IMG/VR virus record: IMGVR_UViG_3300005916_000012
Span: 1 to 28,500 of that record
Direction: 5' to 3' (one strand)
Source of the DNA: a virus
DNA: 28,500 nucleotides
Positions within the stretch are counted from its first letter, which is position 1; the number at the start of each line of letters is the position of its first letter. Position numbers and translations under genes: made by a program. Below, in pieces: positions 1 through 7,287 of this stretch. The notes under the pieces were generated by a model. It searched no databases and was not told where the DNA came from. It worked only from the letters and a program-made list of their open reading frames with translations.

Positions 1-2017
1 ACTATACTTACAGGGAAAACTAACATCTAACTCAGAAAGAGGATTATATCTACAGGGAAAACTGACTACAAACTCCGAGAGAGGATTGTATATTGAAGGT
101 TCAATAGACAGCGATTCCGAGAGAGGGTTATATATAAAGGGTTATATAGATACTAATTCAGAGCGAGGGTTATACATTTCAGGTAGTGGGTTAGTAAGTA
201 GTGAGAGATTGTTATATTTAGAAGGTTCTATTGATAGCAACTCAGAAAGGGGATTATACATAGAGGGTTATATTGATACTGATTCCGAGAGAGGATTGTA
301 CATTTCAGGTGGTGGTGTAGTTAGTAGTGAAAGATTGTTATACATAGCAGGAAAGAACACCTCAAGTTCAGAAAGGAATTTGTATATCTGGGGAATTGAT
401 ACTTCGGACTCAGAAAGGAATTTATATTTACAAGGGAAACTAACCTCAAGTTCAGAGAGGGATTTGTATTTAGAAGGAAGGGTTTTAGATTCTTCTGAGA
501 GAGGGTTATACATTTGGGGGATTGATACAACCTATTCAGAAAGAACACTTTATCTACAAGGTTCAATTTCTGAGAGTTCAGAAAGAGGGTTGTATATATC
601 TGGGGGAGGAGTAGTTGGAAGTGAGAGAGAGTTATATATTGAAGGCAAACTAACATCTAGTTCAGAGAGGGTATTGTATTTAGAGGGTGTTGATACTGAC
701 AGTTCAGAAAGGGGTATTTACCTTGAAGGTAGGGTTGTATCCAATTCTGAAAGAGGTCTGTATTTAGATGGTGTTCAGATATTATCAACTGATTACTTCA
801 ACATTGGATTCGGAGATGCTTCAGTAGGTAATGAAAGAGGGTTATACATTCAAGGTTCTATTGGTTCTAATACAGAAAGAGGATTATATATTGAAGGTAT
901 TGATGTCAGTTCTTCAGAAAGAGGTTTGTATTTGGTTGGTTCGGTAGAGAGTTCTTCTGAAAGAAGTTTATACATCTCTGGAAAGACATCTGGAAATAGT
1001 GAGAGGACTTTATATATAAAGGGGAAAGTTTCAACAGAATCGGAAAAGCATCTTTATATAGAGGGGGCTGATACTTCTAATAGTGAGAGGAACTTATGGA
1101 TACGAGGTACTGATGACAGTTCATCCGAGAGGGGATTATATATCTCAGGTATTCCATCTACTAGTGAGAGAGGGTTATATATTGAAGGAAGAATGTCCTC
1201 AGAGAGAAGAATATACCTTCAGGGAGCAGGTGGGGATTACTCAGATAGAGGAATATACCTTAGGGGAATAAGCACATCTAATTCTGAAAGAACCCTATAC
1301 CTAGAAGGGAAAGTAGAAGTTACTAGCGAAAGAGGGCTATACCTAGCAGGAGTTGTATATGAAGCACAGGAAAGATATATTTATATTCAAGGTAAAATAA
1401 CTTCAAGTAGTGAAAGGGGTCTATGGATATATGGTAAAACCACAAGTGATAGTGAAAGAGTATTGTACTTGCAGGGGAGTAAGGATACCGAGAGTGAGAT
1501 AGGATTATACATAGAGGGTAAACCTTCAAACTCCGAGAGAGGGTTATATATTAAAGGAAAGGAATATGATAACTCCGAAAGGTCTATATATATACAGGGG
1601 AAGATATTAGATGGCTCGGAAAGAGGGCTGTACCTACAAGGCAGAATATATACCAGTAGCGAGAGAGGATTGTATATAGACGGAAAGGTTGTCAATTATT
1701 CAGAAAGAAATCTATATCTAGAAGGAAGGGTGTTAGATACTTCAGAGAGGAGTTTATATGTAGAAGGTATTGATACCTCCGAATCTGAGAGAGGGTTATA
1801 TATTGAGGGTACTGTTATTAGTTCTAGTGAGAGAGGATTGTTCATAATAGGTGCTAGATGCCCTTGGAGTTCTGATGATACACCAAGTTGGAAAACGAGG
1901 AATAGGCAAAGTTGGAAGACAAAAGACACCCCTTCATGGAAATCAACGAATAAAGGAAAATGGTATAATGAAGAAGAGAAAGATTACGAGGTAACTGTTA
2001 AAAGGGCAAAATGTTAA
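1..2017 (+). CDS. Ser-rich 14-residue tandem-repeat protein, 5' partial (putative virion surface or fibre protein)
   Basis: The reading frame is open from the first base, so the true start is upstream; the TTG at 86 lies inside a repeat. Nearly the whole visible protein is about 43 copies of a 14-residue unit, LYIxGxxxxSSERG: hydrophobic-Tyr-hydrophobic, an invariant Gly, a variable Ser/Thr/Asp-rich stretch, then Ser-Glu-Arg. One unit is double length (nt about 770-850) and a few are 12-13 residues. Such regularity suits a beta-solenoid or other elongated fold. The last ~50 residues differ: three Ser-Trp-Lys motifs (SWKT, SWKT, SWKS) and a basic end, KRAKC. It lies 17 bp before the head-tail connector gene, so a structural role such as head fibre, decoration or whisker is likely. 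That role is inferred; I do not recognise the family. Confidence 0.8.
   Translation, partial: LYLQGKLTSNSERGLYLQGKLTTNSERGLYIEGSIDSDSERGLYIKGYIDTNSERGLYISGSGLVSSERLLYLEGSIDSNSERGLYIEGYIDTDSERGLYISGGGVVSSERLLYIAGKNTSSSERNLYIWGIDTSDSERNLYLQGKLTSSSERDLYLEGRVLDSSERGLYIWGIDTTYSERTLYLQGSISESSERGLYISGGGVVGSERELYIEGKLTSSSERVLYLEGVDTDSSERGIYLEGRVVSNSERGLYLDGVQILSTDYFNIGFGDASVGNERGLYIQGSIGSNTERGLYIEGIDVSSSERGLYLVGSVESSSERSLYISGKTSGNSERTLYIKGKVSTESEKHLYIEGADTSNSERNLWIRGTDDSSSERGLYISGIPSTSERGLYIEGRMSSERRIYLQGAGGDYSDRGIYLRGISTSNSERTLYLEGKVEVTSERGLYLAGVVYEAQERYIYIQGKITSSSERGLWIYGKTTSDSERVLYLQGSKDTESEIGLYIEGKPSNSERGLYIKGKEYDNSERSIYIQGKILDGSERGLYLQGRIYTSSERGLYIDGKVVNYSERNLYLEGRVLDTSERSLYVEGIDTSESERGLYIEGTVISSSERGLFIIGARCPWSSDDTPSWKTRNRQSWKTKDTPSWKSTNKGKWYNEEEKDYEVTVKRAKC
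2..1854 (+). repeat. In-frame tandem repeat, 42-nt unit, about 43 copies
   Basis: The DNA repeats with a 42-nt period matching the 14-codon unit of the overlapping gene. Core words such as gaaagagg and ttatatatt recur, while codon choice varies between copies. The variation is largely at third positions and in the Ser/Asp stretch. This suggests an old expansion kept by selection on the protein, not a recent slippage product. Confidence 0.85.
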
Positions 2018-2034
2018 TTTGATTTTCAAATAAT

Positions 2035-2703
2035 ATGGGAATAGAAACTAAAAGGGGTTATATCACCAAAGCAGAGTTATCATCCTATGCAGATATAGCA
2101 ATTACGGATGATGATGAGGCAATAGAGAGAATGAATATTGCAGAGGAACTAATAGATCGTTATGTAGGATTCCAAAATTCATTTATGAGATACGATATAG
2201 TGGGTACTGCTTCAGCAGGAACTACATTAACATTAACAGATACCAATTCAGGTTCTCAAATAAATAGTACGACAGAGAATAGGTTCTCTTATTGTATGCT
2301 TGAAATAATCGGAGGTACAAATGCAGGACAATCAAGGACTATAATTAGTAATACCACAACAGGAGTTCTAACAGTAGAGAGTGCATTCTCAAGTGCTATT
2401 GATAACACTTCGGTATACAGGATCTATCAGTTAGCAAAGTTCCCTAGAAGTCAGGACTACAAATTAGTCAATTCTATTTATTACAAGTTCATTCCAGAAG
2501 CAGTAAAGCATGCCACCTTGGCACAGGTAGAATATATGATTGAGATGGGAGATGACTTCTTCATAAGTGGGGTTGATAAGAAAGATGAGAACATTGATGG
2601 GTATAGTTACAATATACCTAAGAATGTTAAGAGAATGATTGCACCTAAGTCAAGAATGTATTTGAAAGGAATTTTCAACAGAAAAGGGAAACTTCTAATT
2701 TAG
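2035..2703 (+). CDS. Head-tail connector (adaptor) protein with inserted beta domain
   Basis: 222 residues. The first ~50 are helical and acidic and contain the pattern EAIERMNIAEELIDRYVG, typical of gp6/gp15-like adaptor proteins that dock under the portal. Residues ~55-135 form a Gly/Thr-rich beta segment containing GGTNAGQSRTI and VLTVESAF. Such modules are often inserted in phage connectors. The C-terminal part returns to helices (EAVKHATLAQVEYMIEMGDD) and ends in a basic tail. It sits first in the connector series, just before the head-closure and neck genes, where the adaptor is expected. Start ATG with no clear Shine-Dalgarno. The assignment rests on fold-like pattern and gene order; sequence identity to known adaptors is probably low. 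Confidence 0.65.
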   Translation: MGIETKRGYITKAELSSYADIAITDDDEAIERMNIAEELIDRYVGFQNSFMRYDIVGTASAGTTLTLTDTNSGSQINSTTENRFSYCMLEIIGGTNAGQSRTIISNTTTGVLTVESAFSSAIDNTSVYRIYQLAKFPRSQDYKLVNSIYYKFIPEAVKHATLAQVEYMIEMGDDFFISGVDKKDENIDGYSYNIPKNVKRMIAPKSRMYLKGIFNRKGKLLI

Positions 2704-2715
2704 ACATAAAGGATT

Positions 2716-3030
2716 ATGAACTTTAATTCAGCCGTTACAATTTATGGTGTTGATGATAGGAATGCTTATGGAGAGAAGGGTTGGACAGCAGGCGTTGTTT
2801 CAAAGGCAAGGGTAGTACAAGAATCAGTTGAGGTTTTAGATAAGAGAGGGGAAAGAACCAATAGTGATTTGACTATACATTTACCTTTGGAAGAATACGA
2901 TATAGAGATAGGACAGAAGATTGAATATGATGATAGAGATTATCTAGTATTAAAAGTATCCAAGCCAAAGAATGAGGTAGGGCATTATAGAGATGTTAAA
3001 TTGATTTGCAAGTTATATGGCGAAAGTTAG
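2716..3030 (+). CDS. Head closure (stopper) protein
   Basis: 104 residues, predicted mostly beta: VTIYGVDDRNAYGEKGW, then EKxDxRGERTNSDLTIHLP-like strands, then IEIGQKIEYDDRDYLVLKV. This resembles SPP1 gp16/HK97-type head-closure proteins (Phage_H_T_join-like), where a GDxIxxxDxxYxV motif is common; here it reads IGQKIEYDDRDYLV. Its length is usual for the family. AAAGGA lies upstream of the ATG, and the gene overlaps the next by 14 bp, suggesting translational coupling. The position between adaptor and gp10-like protein supports the call. Confidence 0.65.
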   Translation: MNFNSAVTIYGVDDRNAYGEKGWTAGVVSKARVVQESVEVLDKRGERTNSDLTIHLPLEEYDIEIGQKIEYDDRDYLVLKVSKPKNEVGHYRDVKLICKLYGES

Positions 3031-3382
3031 CATTGAGTGGAGTAGTGATATACCACAAAAAGTAAAAGGGTTAATCCAGAAGACAGTAGAGGGGTTGTGG
3101 GAGGCATCTAGGGTTGGGGTGGATATAATAGGAAACGAATCAGAAAAGGAATGTCCTTTAGATATTAGTACATTGAAAGATAGTTGGAGGGTAACTCCAT
3201 TGGGGAATGAAATAGGTTTTGAGTTTGGATATTATACTCCGTATGCTTCAAGATTACATGAGCATCCAGAGTATCATTTTCAGAATGGAAGGAAGGCAAA
3301 ATATTTAGAAGATCCTATTGAACAAAACAAAGGGGATTGGCAAGGGCAGACAGTAAATAAATTGAAACAGATATTATTCTAA
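3017..3382 (+). CDS. HK97 gp10-like neck / tail-completion protein
   Basis: 121 residues. It has the family pattern: an N-terminal helix (IQKTVEGLWEASRVG), then ECPLDISTLKDSWRV equivalent to the common P-x-D-T-G-x-L-x-x-S block, a beta section ending in YYTPYASRLHEHPEYHF (the Y-A-xx-x-H/E-x-G-like block), and a final KAKYLEDPI similar to the family's P-K-F-L-x-x-A end. gp10-like proteins bridge the head-closure ring and the tail terminator. It overlaps the genes on both sides (14 bp upstream, 1 bp downstream), a tightly coupled operon layout. Confidence 0.75.
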   Translation: MAKVSIEWSSDIPQKVKGLIQKTVEGLWEASRVGVDIIGNESEKECPLDISTLKDSWRVTPLGNEIGFEFGYYTPYASRLHEHPEYHFQNGRKAKYLEDPIEQNKGDWQGQTVNKLKQILF

Positions 3383-3771
3383 TGAAGCAAGTAGCACTAG
3401 AAGTAGCAAACCATATTGAAGATGAAGGTCATGCAACACTTGGAACTGATCTGTTTGTGGATTCACTTCCAGATGTAAGAACTGATGTCATTGCTGTATT
3501 TACGACAGGGGGGCAATCTCCTGACATTGACTTGCCTATTCCATACCCTAGTTTTGAGATCTTAATTAGAGGAGAAAGTGCCAGTACAGTATTTGCAAAG
3601 ATAGAAAGTATAGTAAGTGGACTGCATCAAACATTCAATGAAAATCTTGTAGTTGGTGGAAACTACTACTATTCAATATTATTAAATGGAGAGATAAGTA
3701 ACCTTGGTAGAGATGATAAAAACAGGATTGAATATAGTGCAAATTTTAGATGTAAGGTAAGAGGGAGGTAA
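3382..3771 (+). CDS. Tail terminator (minor capsid-like) protein
   Basis: 129 residues, alpha/beta: an opening helix (VALEVANHIEDEG), a loop, the strand block PYPSFEILIRGESASTVFAK, a helix (IESIVSGLHQTF), and a closing strand pair (YYYSILLNGEISNLGRD, YSANFRCKVRGR). The layout matches the tail-terminator family that includes PF12691-type minor capsid proteins: a helix after the RG strand, then a beta hairpin reporting 'gei..lG+D..gR'. The start ATG shares its first base with the stop of the neck gene. Tail terminators cap the tube and join it to the head, consistent with the tube gene two genes downstream. Confidence 0.65.
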   Translation: MKQVALEVANHIEDEGHATLGTDLFVDSLPDVRTDVIAVFTTGGQSPDIDLPIPYPSFEILIRGESASTVFAKIESIVSGLHQTFNENLVVGGNYYYSILLNGEISNLGRDDKNRIEYSANFRCKVRGR

Positions 3772-3773
3772 AT

Positions 3774-3935
3774 ATGTTAAAATATAAGGGTGAAGCATTT
3801 AGAGAATTAAGGTGTCCTAATTGTCATGCTTTGCTATTGGAGGAGTATTTATACTCTGGAAGATTGAGGATTAAATGTCCTAGATGTAAGGAAATAATCA
3901 CCATGACATTCCAAACTCCATTAAAGGGTAGTTAA
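3774..3935 (+). CDS. Com-like zinc ribbon protein
   Basis: 53 residues with two CxxC pairs: RCPNCHALLLEE and KCPRCKEIIT. The pattern RCPxCxxLL-E-x(7)-G-x-L-x-I-KCPRCK is that of the Mu Com family, small zinc-binding proteins; Mu Com binds mom mRNA and activates its translation. A strong Shine-Dalgarno, AGGGAGG (3762-3768), lies 5 nt before the ATG, stronger than for the neighbouring tail genes. No mom-like modification gene is visible in the window, so the target is unknown. It could instead be a small structural or regulatory zinc protein of the tail operon. Confidence 0.75.
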   Translation: MLKYKGEAFRELRCPNCHALLLEEYLYSGRLRIKCPRCKEIITMTFQTPLKGS

Positions 3936-3952
3936 ATTTAGTTTTTAATAAC

Positions 3953-4459
3953 ATGGCAGATATTGCAAATGTTAAACTCGGTGTTTGTACAGTAACATTC
4001 AATGATGTGGACTTAGGTCATACGAAAGGTGGAGTTGTTGTAACATACGAACCAATATATCATGATGTAACAGTAGATATGTATGGGGAAACCATAGTAG
4101 ACAAGAGATTGTTAGGCGAGAAGTTTTCAGCAAAAGTACCTCTAGCAGAGGCAACTGCTTCTAACCTCGTAGTAGCAATACCAGAAGGATCAACCACAGG
4201 TGGAAAATTAACAGTCGGTTCAACAGTTGGAGATTCACTCTTAGATGATGCTAAGGAATTAGTATTACACCCATCAGAGAATGCAGTCGCAACTCTTGAT
4301 GATGATGTTGTTATTCACTTAGCAGTTGTTGCAAGTACAATAGAGTTACCTTTCACTAATGATGGTGAAAAGATAGTAGAGGTTGTGTTTGAAGCCCTAT
4401 TAGATGATACCAAAGATGATGGAAATTATCTCGGTTTCATAGGTGATTCTACAGCATAA
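3953..4459 (+). CDS. Major tail (tube) protein
   Basis: 168 residues, beta-rich and free of long helices. The opening (IANVKLGVCTVTFNDVDLG), the central VTVDMYGETIVDKRLLGEKF, and the late block FTNDGEKIVEVVFEALLD are typical of siphophage tube subunits: a strand, 'G-T-x-x-x-K-x-x-G', then a domain closed by a final strand after an 'a.p.n..g....v.f.a..' block. Gene order, directly upstream of the frameshifting chaperones and tape measure, is the standard location. The start has no clear Shine-Dalgarno, unusual for one of the most highly made virion proteins. Confidence 0.75.
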   Translation: MADIANVKLGVCTVTFNDVDLGHTKGGVVVTYEPIYHDVTVDMYGETIVDKRLLGEKFSAKVPLAEATASNLVVAIPEGSTTGGKLTVGSTVGDSLLDDAKELVLHPSENAVATLDDDVVIHLAVVASTIELPFTNDGEKIVEVVFEALLDDTKDDGNYLGFIGDSTA

Positions 4460-4499
4460 ATAATTTTAGCAATAGAACTCTTAAAGAGTCGCAAATTAT

Positions 4500-4859
4500 A
4501 TGAAAAAGTTAAAGATACAAATAAATGAGAAGGACTATGAGGTAAAGTCTTCCCCTCTAGTTAAGTTACTAGATGCCTTAAAGATACTGAAAGAGTATCC
4601 AGACAAGATTGGTAACATAGATTTGGAAGATAAAGAAAAGAATGTAGCAGTTATGATTGATTTAATATCCACCTCAAGTGGGGATATTTTTGGAATACTG
4701 TTTAATCTCTCAGGGATACCAGTAGCAGAAATTGAAGTATTAGATCTGGCTGACACATTGGCTCTTATAAATGCAATATTGAAGGTCAATGACATTGAGA
4801 GAGTAAAAAAAGAATTTGGCGAAATAGCAGGAATGTTCAAACAGAAGTCCAAGAAGTAA
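4500..4859 (+). CDS. Tail assembly chaperone, short form (gpG-like)
   Basis: 119 residues, mostly helical and acidic (LEDKEKNVAVMIDLIST, VLDLADTLALINAILKV). It lies between tube and tape-measure genes, the constant position of gpG-like chaperones, which coat the tape measure before tube assembly. Near its 3' end is the heptamer A AAA AAA (4805-4811), in the correct phase for a -1 slip into the following open frame. A short perfect hairpin (ACTCT-TAA-AGAGT, 4477-4489) lies just before the ATG; its function is unknown. No Shine-Dalgarno is evident. Confidence 0.75.
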   Translation: MKKLKIQINEKDYEVKSSPLVKLLDALKILKEYPDKIGNIDLEDKEKNVAVMIDLISTSSGDIFGILFNLSGIPVAEIEVLDLADTLALINAILKVNDIERVKKEFGEIAGMFKQKSKK

Positions 4860-5179
4860 AGAGTGAAGGGGATTGGATTTATGGATTAACTGATATTTTG
4901 TCTTCAGAGTATGGGTGGACATTGCACTATATACTCAATGAGATTTATATAGATGAACTATTAGGTCTTTTAGAGAGTATAGAAAACAGAAAAAGGAGAG
5001 ATGCCTTGTTGTTGTTAATGATAACACACAACCCCCATGTTGAAGACCCAAACAGATTGTTTAGGGAACTGAGTAATAGTGGCTTTGATACAAGAGGAGA
5101 TAAGATTGACCGAGAGGGATTGAAGAAACTAAAAGGTGAACTAAGCAAAAAGTCTAAGTTAATAAAAATTAAGAAATGA
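4500..5179 (+). CDS. Tail assembly chaperone, -1 frameshift fusion (gpG-T-like)
   Basis: Predicted fusion of ~226 residues: 104 codons of the upstream frame to 4811, then 122 codons in the -1 frame from 4811. The -1 frame is closed by TGA at 4796-4798 and opens only at 4799, so any shift must occur between there and the zero-frame stop at 4857-4859; A AAA AAA G falls inside that 60-nt gap. The downstream part (GWTLHYILNEIYIDELLGLLE and KRRDALLLLMITHNPHVEDP) has no convincing start of its own: the first in-frame candidate is a TTG at 4898 without Shine-Dalgarno. Lambda G/GT-type -1 slips are known at this locus in many siphophages. Confidence 0.8.
4805..4811 (+). promoter_or_regulatory. Programmed -1 ribosomal frameshift slippery site (A AAA AAA G)
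   Basis: In the zero frame the codons are gtA AAA AAA Gaa, so both tRNA-Lys can re-pair after a one-base backward slip. Shifted translation avoids the TAA at 4857-4859 and runs to the TGA at 5177-5179. I did not identify an obvious stimulatory hairpin directly downstream. Confidence 0.75.
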
Positions 5180-7287
5180 AACTTGGAGATATAACAGCAA
5201 AAGTAGTTGCCGATACAAAAGGTTTTGTCGCATCTATGAATGGTGTTACTAAAACAATTAGTGGTACTACATCAAAATCTGCAAAGGTTATAAAGGGAAT
5301 TGGTACTGCTTTTAGTAAAGTAGGTAAAGTTGCAGTCGGTGTAGGAAAGGTTGCTCTTGGAGCAATAACAACTATGTCTGTTGCAATCGGTGCTCTTGTG
5401 GCTACTTCATTAAAGAATGTTGCTGAATACGAACAACTTGCAGGAGGTGTAAAGAAGTTGTTTGAAGATTCTTCAGGAGAGGTTATGATGAATGCAGAGA
5501 GGGCATTCAAGACAGCAGGTTTGAGTGCAAATAAGTATATGGAAATAGTTACAGGGTTTTCTGCAAGTTTATTGCAATCACTAGGTGGAGATACAAAGGA
5601 GGCAACAGAACTCTCAGATATGGCAATCAAAGATATGTCAGACAATGCAAATACTTATGGAACAGATATAAGTATGATACAGAATGCATATCAAGGGTTT
5701 GCCAAACAGAATTTTATGATGTTAGACAACTTGAAACTTGGATATGGTGGAACAGCCACAGAGATGGCTAGGTTGATAAATGATACAGGAGTAATGGGAA
5801 AGAGTTTTACAGCCACAGCAGAGAATGTTAAAGGTATAGGGTTTGATAAGTATATAGAAGCAATCCATGCAGTTCAGGTAGAAACAAAGATTACAGGAAC
5901 AACAGCCAAGGAGGCATCTGAAACTATAACTGGTTCAGTAAATAGTGCTAAGGCGTCATGGAGTAACCTTCTTACTGCCTTTGCATCTGATGACCTTGAT
6001 ACTATGTCAAATGCTCTTGAGGGTTTTGCCAGTTCTATTGGAGATGTGTTTAAGAATGTTATGAAGGTTATACCTAATATATTAGTTGGAATAGGAGAGG
6101 TTGTAAAAGAAATATTTTCTAGTATTGATTTGTCAGAAATGATTTCTATGATAATGGATCAGATACCAATGATATTAGATTTAGCAGTCCAGATAATCCA
6201 AAGTCTAGTAAGTGGGTTACAAGATAATTTGCCAATGATAGTTGGTTCAGCGATTCTGATTATAGATACTCTTATAAATGCTCTTGTAGAATTAGTCCCA
6301 TTGATATTGAAAATGGGGTTAGACCTCTTAGTAGCACTAATAAAAGGGATTATAAAATCCATACCAGATTTAATTCCAGTTGTTCTTGATGCTGTAATGA
6401 CAATTATCAATACAGTTGTTGAAAATCTTCCAATGATTTTAGAAGCAGGTATAGAGATATTACTAGCAGTAATAGAAGGGATAACCGAGATAATACCTGA
6501 CTTGATACCTACAATAATAGATGCAGTTTTACTCATAGTTAAGACATTGATTGATAATCTTCCATTGATTTTTGAATCAGGGATAGAAATAATAATAGCA
6601 ATAATAGAGGGGCTAGTTGAAGCAATACCAGATTTGATTGACTACATCCCAACAATAATAGAATCTATTATTACTGCGATTATACCTTTAATGCCATTGA
6701 TTCTATATGCAGGAATAAGAATACTTATAGAATTGGCAAAAGGTTTGATAGTTGCCATTCCTAAATTAGTTGCTAAGATACCCCAAATTATTGATGCTAT
6801 CGGAAAGTCGCTTGGGGAAGGGGTAATCTCTATGAGAGAACAAGGCAGGGATTTAGTTGCAGGAATATGGGAAGGTATAAAAAATTCAGCAACTTGGATA
6901 AAAGACAAATTAAGGGGTTGGGTTGGAGAGGTTACAGCATCCGTGAAGAAGTTCTTTGGAATATCCTCACCATCAACAGTTATGGAAGACGAAGTTGGTA
7001 TGAATATTGGTGCAGGAATAGCAAACGGAATTAGGAATAGTGTAGGACTAGTTGAAGATGCTATGAGTGGTATTGATAGTGCAGTTACAACAGCAATCAG
7101 TCCAATGATAAGTCCTAATATAAATGCTTCTGCAATGGGTATGGGTGGTAGTGGTGGAGGAATCAATCTAAGTATCAATATGTCAGGTGCAAATATAAGT
7201 TCACCAGAAGTTGCTCAGGAATATGCAGAAAGTATTGGAGATGCGATAGTAGGTAAGTTGAGAACCAATAGAAGAAGTTATGTCTAG
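5176..7287 (+). CDS. Tape measure protein
   Basis: 703 residues. The N-terminal ~110 residues are Gly/Ala/Val-rich (GTAFSKVGKVAVGVGKVALG), followed by the conserved MuA/TMP-type region with EQLAGGVKKLF and NAYQGFAKQNFMMLDNLKLG, common in Firmicute-phage tape measures. Residues ~310-560 contain four to five degenerate hydrophobic repeats of ~38 residues, of the form 'IPDLIPxxxDAVxxI...NLPxIxEAGIEI', the membrane-active hydrophobic zone. The C-terminus has FGISSPSTVM, a widespread TMP motif, then Gly-rich and polar ends. By the usual ~1.5 Å per residue the tail would be near 105 nm. The ATG overlaps the preceding TGA (ATGA). Confidence 0.92.
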   Translation: MKLGDITAKVVADTKGFVASMNGVTKTISGTTSKSAKVIKGIGTAFSKVGKVAVGVGKVALGAITTMSVAIGALVATSLKNVAEYEQLAGGVKKLFEDSSGEVMMNAERAFKTAGLSANKYMEIVTGFSASLLQSLGGDTKEATELSDMAIKDMSDNANTYGTDISMIQNAYQGFAKQNFMMLDNLKLGYGGTATEMARLINDTGVMGKSFTATAENVKGIGFDKYIEAIHAVQVETKITGTTAKEASETITGSVNSAKASWSNLLTAFASDDLDTMSNALEGFASSIGDVFKNVMKVIPNILVGIGEVVKEIFSSIDLSEMISMIMDQIPMILDLAVQIIQSLVSGLQDNLPMIVGSAILIIDTLINALVELVPLILKMGLDLLVALIKGIIKSIPDLIPVVLDAVMTIINTVVENLPMILEAGIEILLAVIEGITEIIPDLIPTIIDAVLLIVKTLIDNLPLIFESGIEIIIAIIEGLVEAIPDLIDYIPTIIESIITAIIPLMPLILYAGIRILIELAKGLIVAIPKLVAKIPQIIDAIGKSLGEGVISMREQGRDLVAGIWEGIKNSATWIKDKLRGWVGEVTASVKKFFGISSPSTVMEDEVGMNIGAGIANGIRNSVGLVEDAMSGIDSAVTTAISPMISPNINASAMGMGGSGGGINLSINMSGANISSPEVAQEYAESIGDAIVGKLRTNRRSYV

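Noticed and set aside
2-1854. CRISPR-like array of short regular repeats
   Set aside because: The period is exactly 14 codons in an open frame, copies vary at synonymous positions, and there are no unique spacers between identical repeats. It is a protein repeat.
86-2017. TTG at 86 as the start of the repeat protein
   Set aside because: The frame is open and repeat-coding back to the first base. The TTG encodes the Leu of a repeat unit, so the gene is cut by the window edge.
4898-5179. Independent gene starting at TTG 4898
   Set aside because: There is no Shine-Dalgarno, and the upstream -1 frame is open to 4799 with a classic slippery heptamer. A frameshift extension explains it better.
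5169-5645. Antisense ORF within the tape measure, and other minus-strand ORFs
   Set aside because: They lie opposite well-supported genes, have low-complexity Ser/Ile/Leu-rich translations and no ribosome sites. They are shadows of purine-rich coding DNA.
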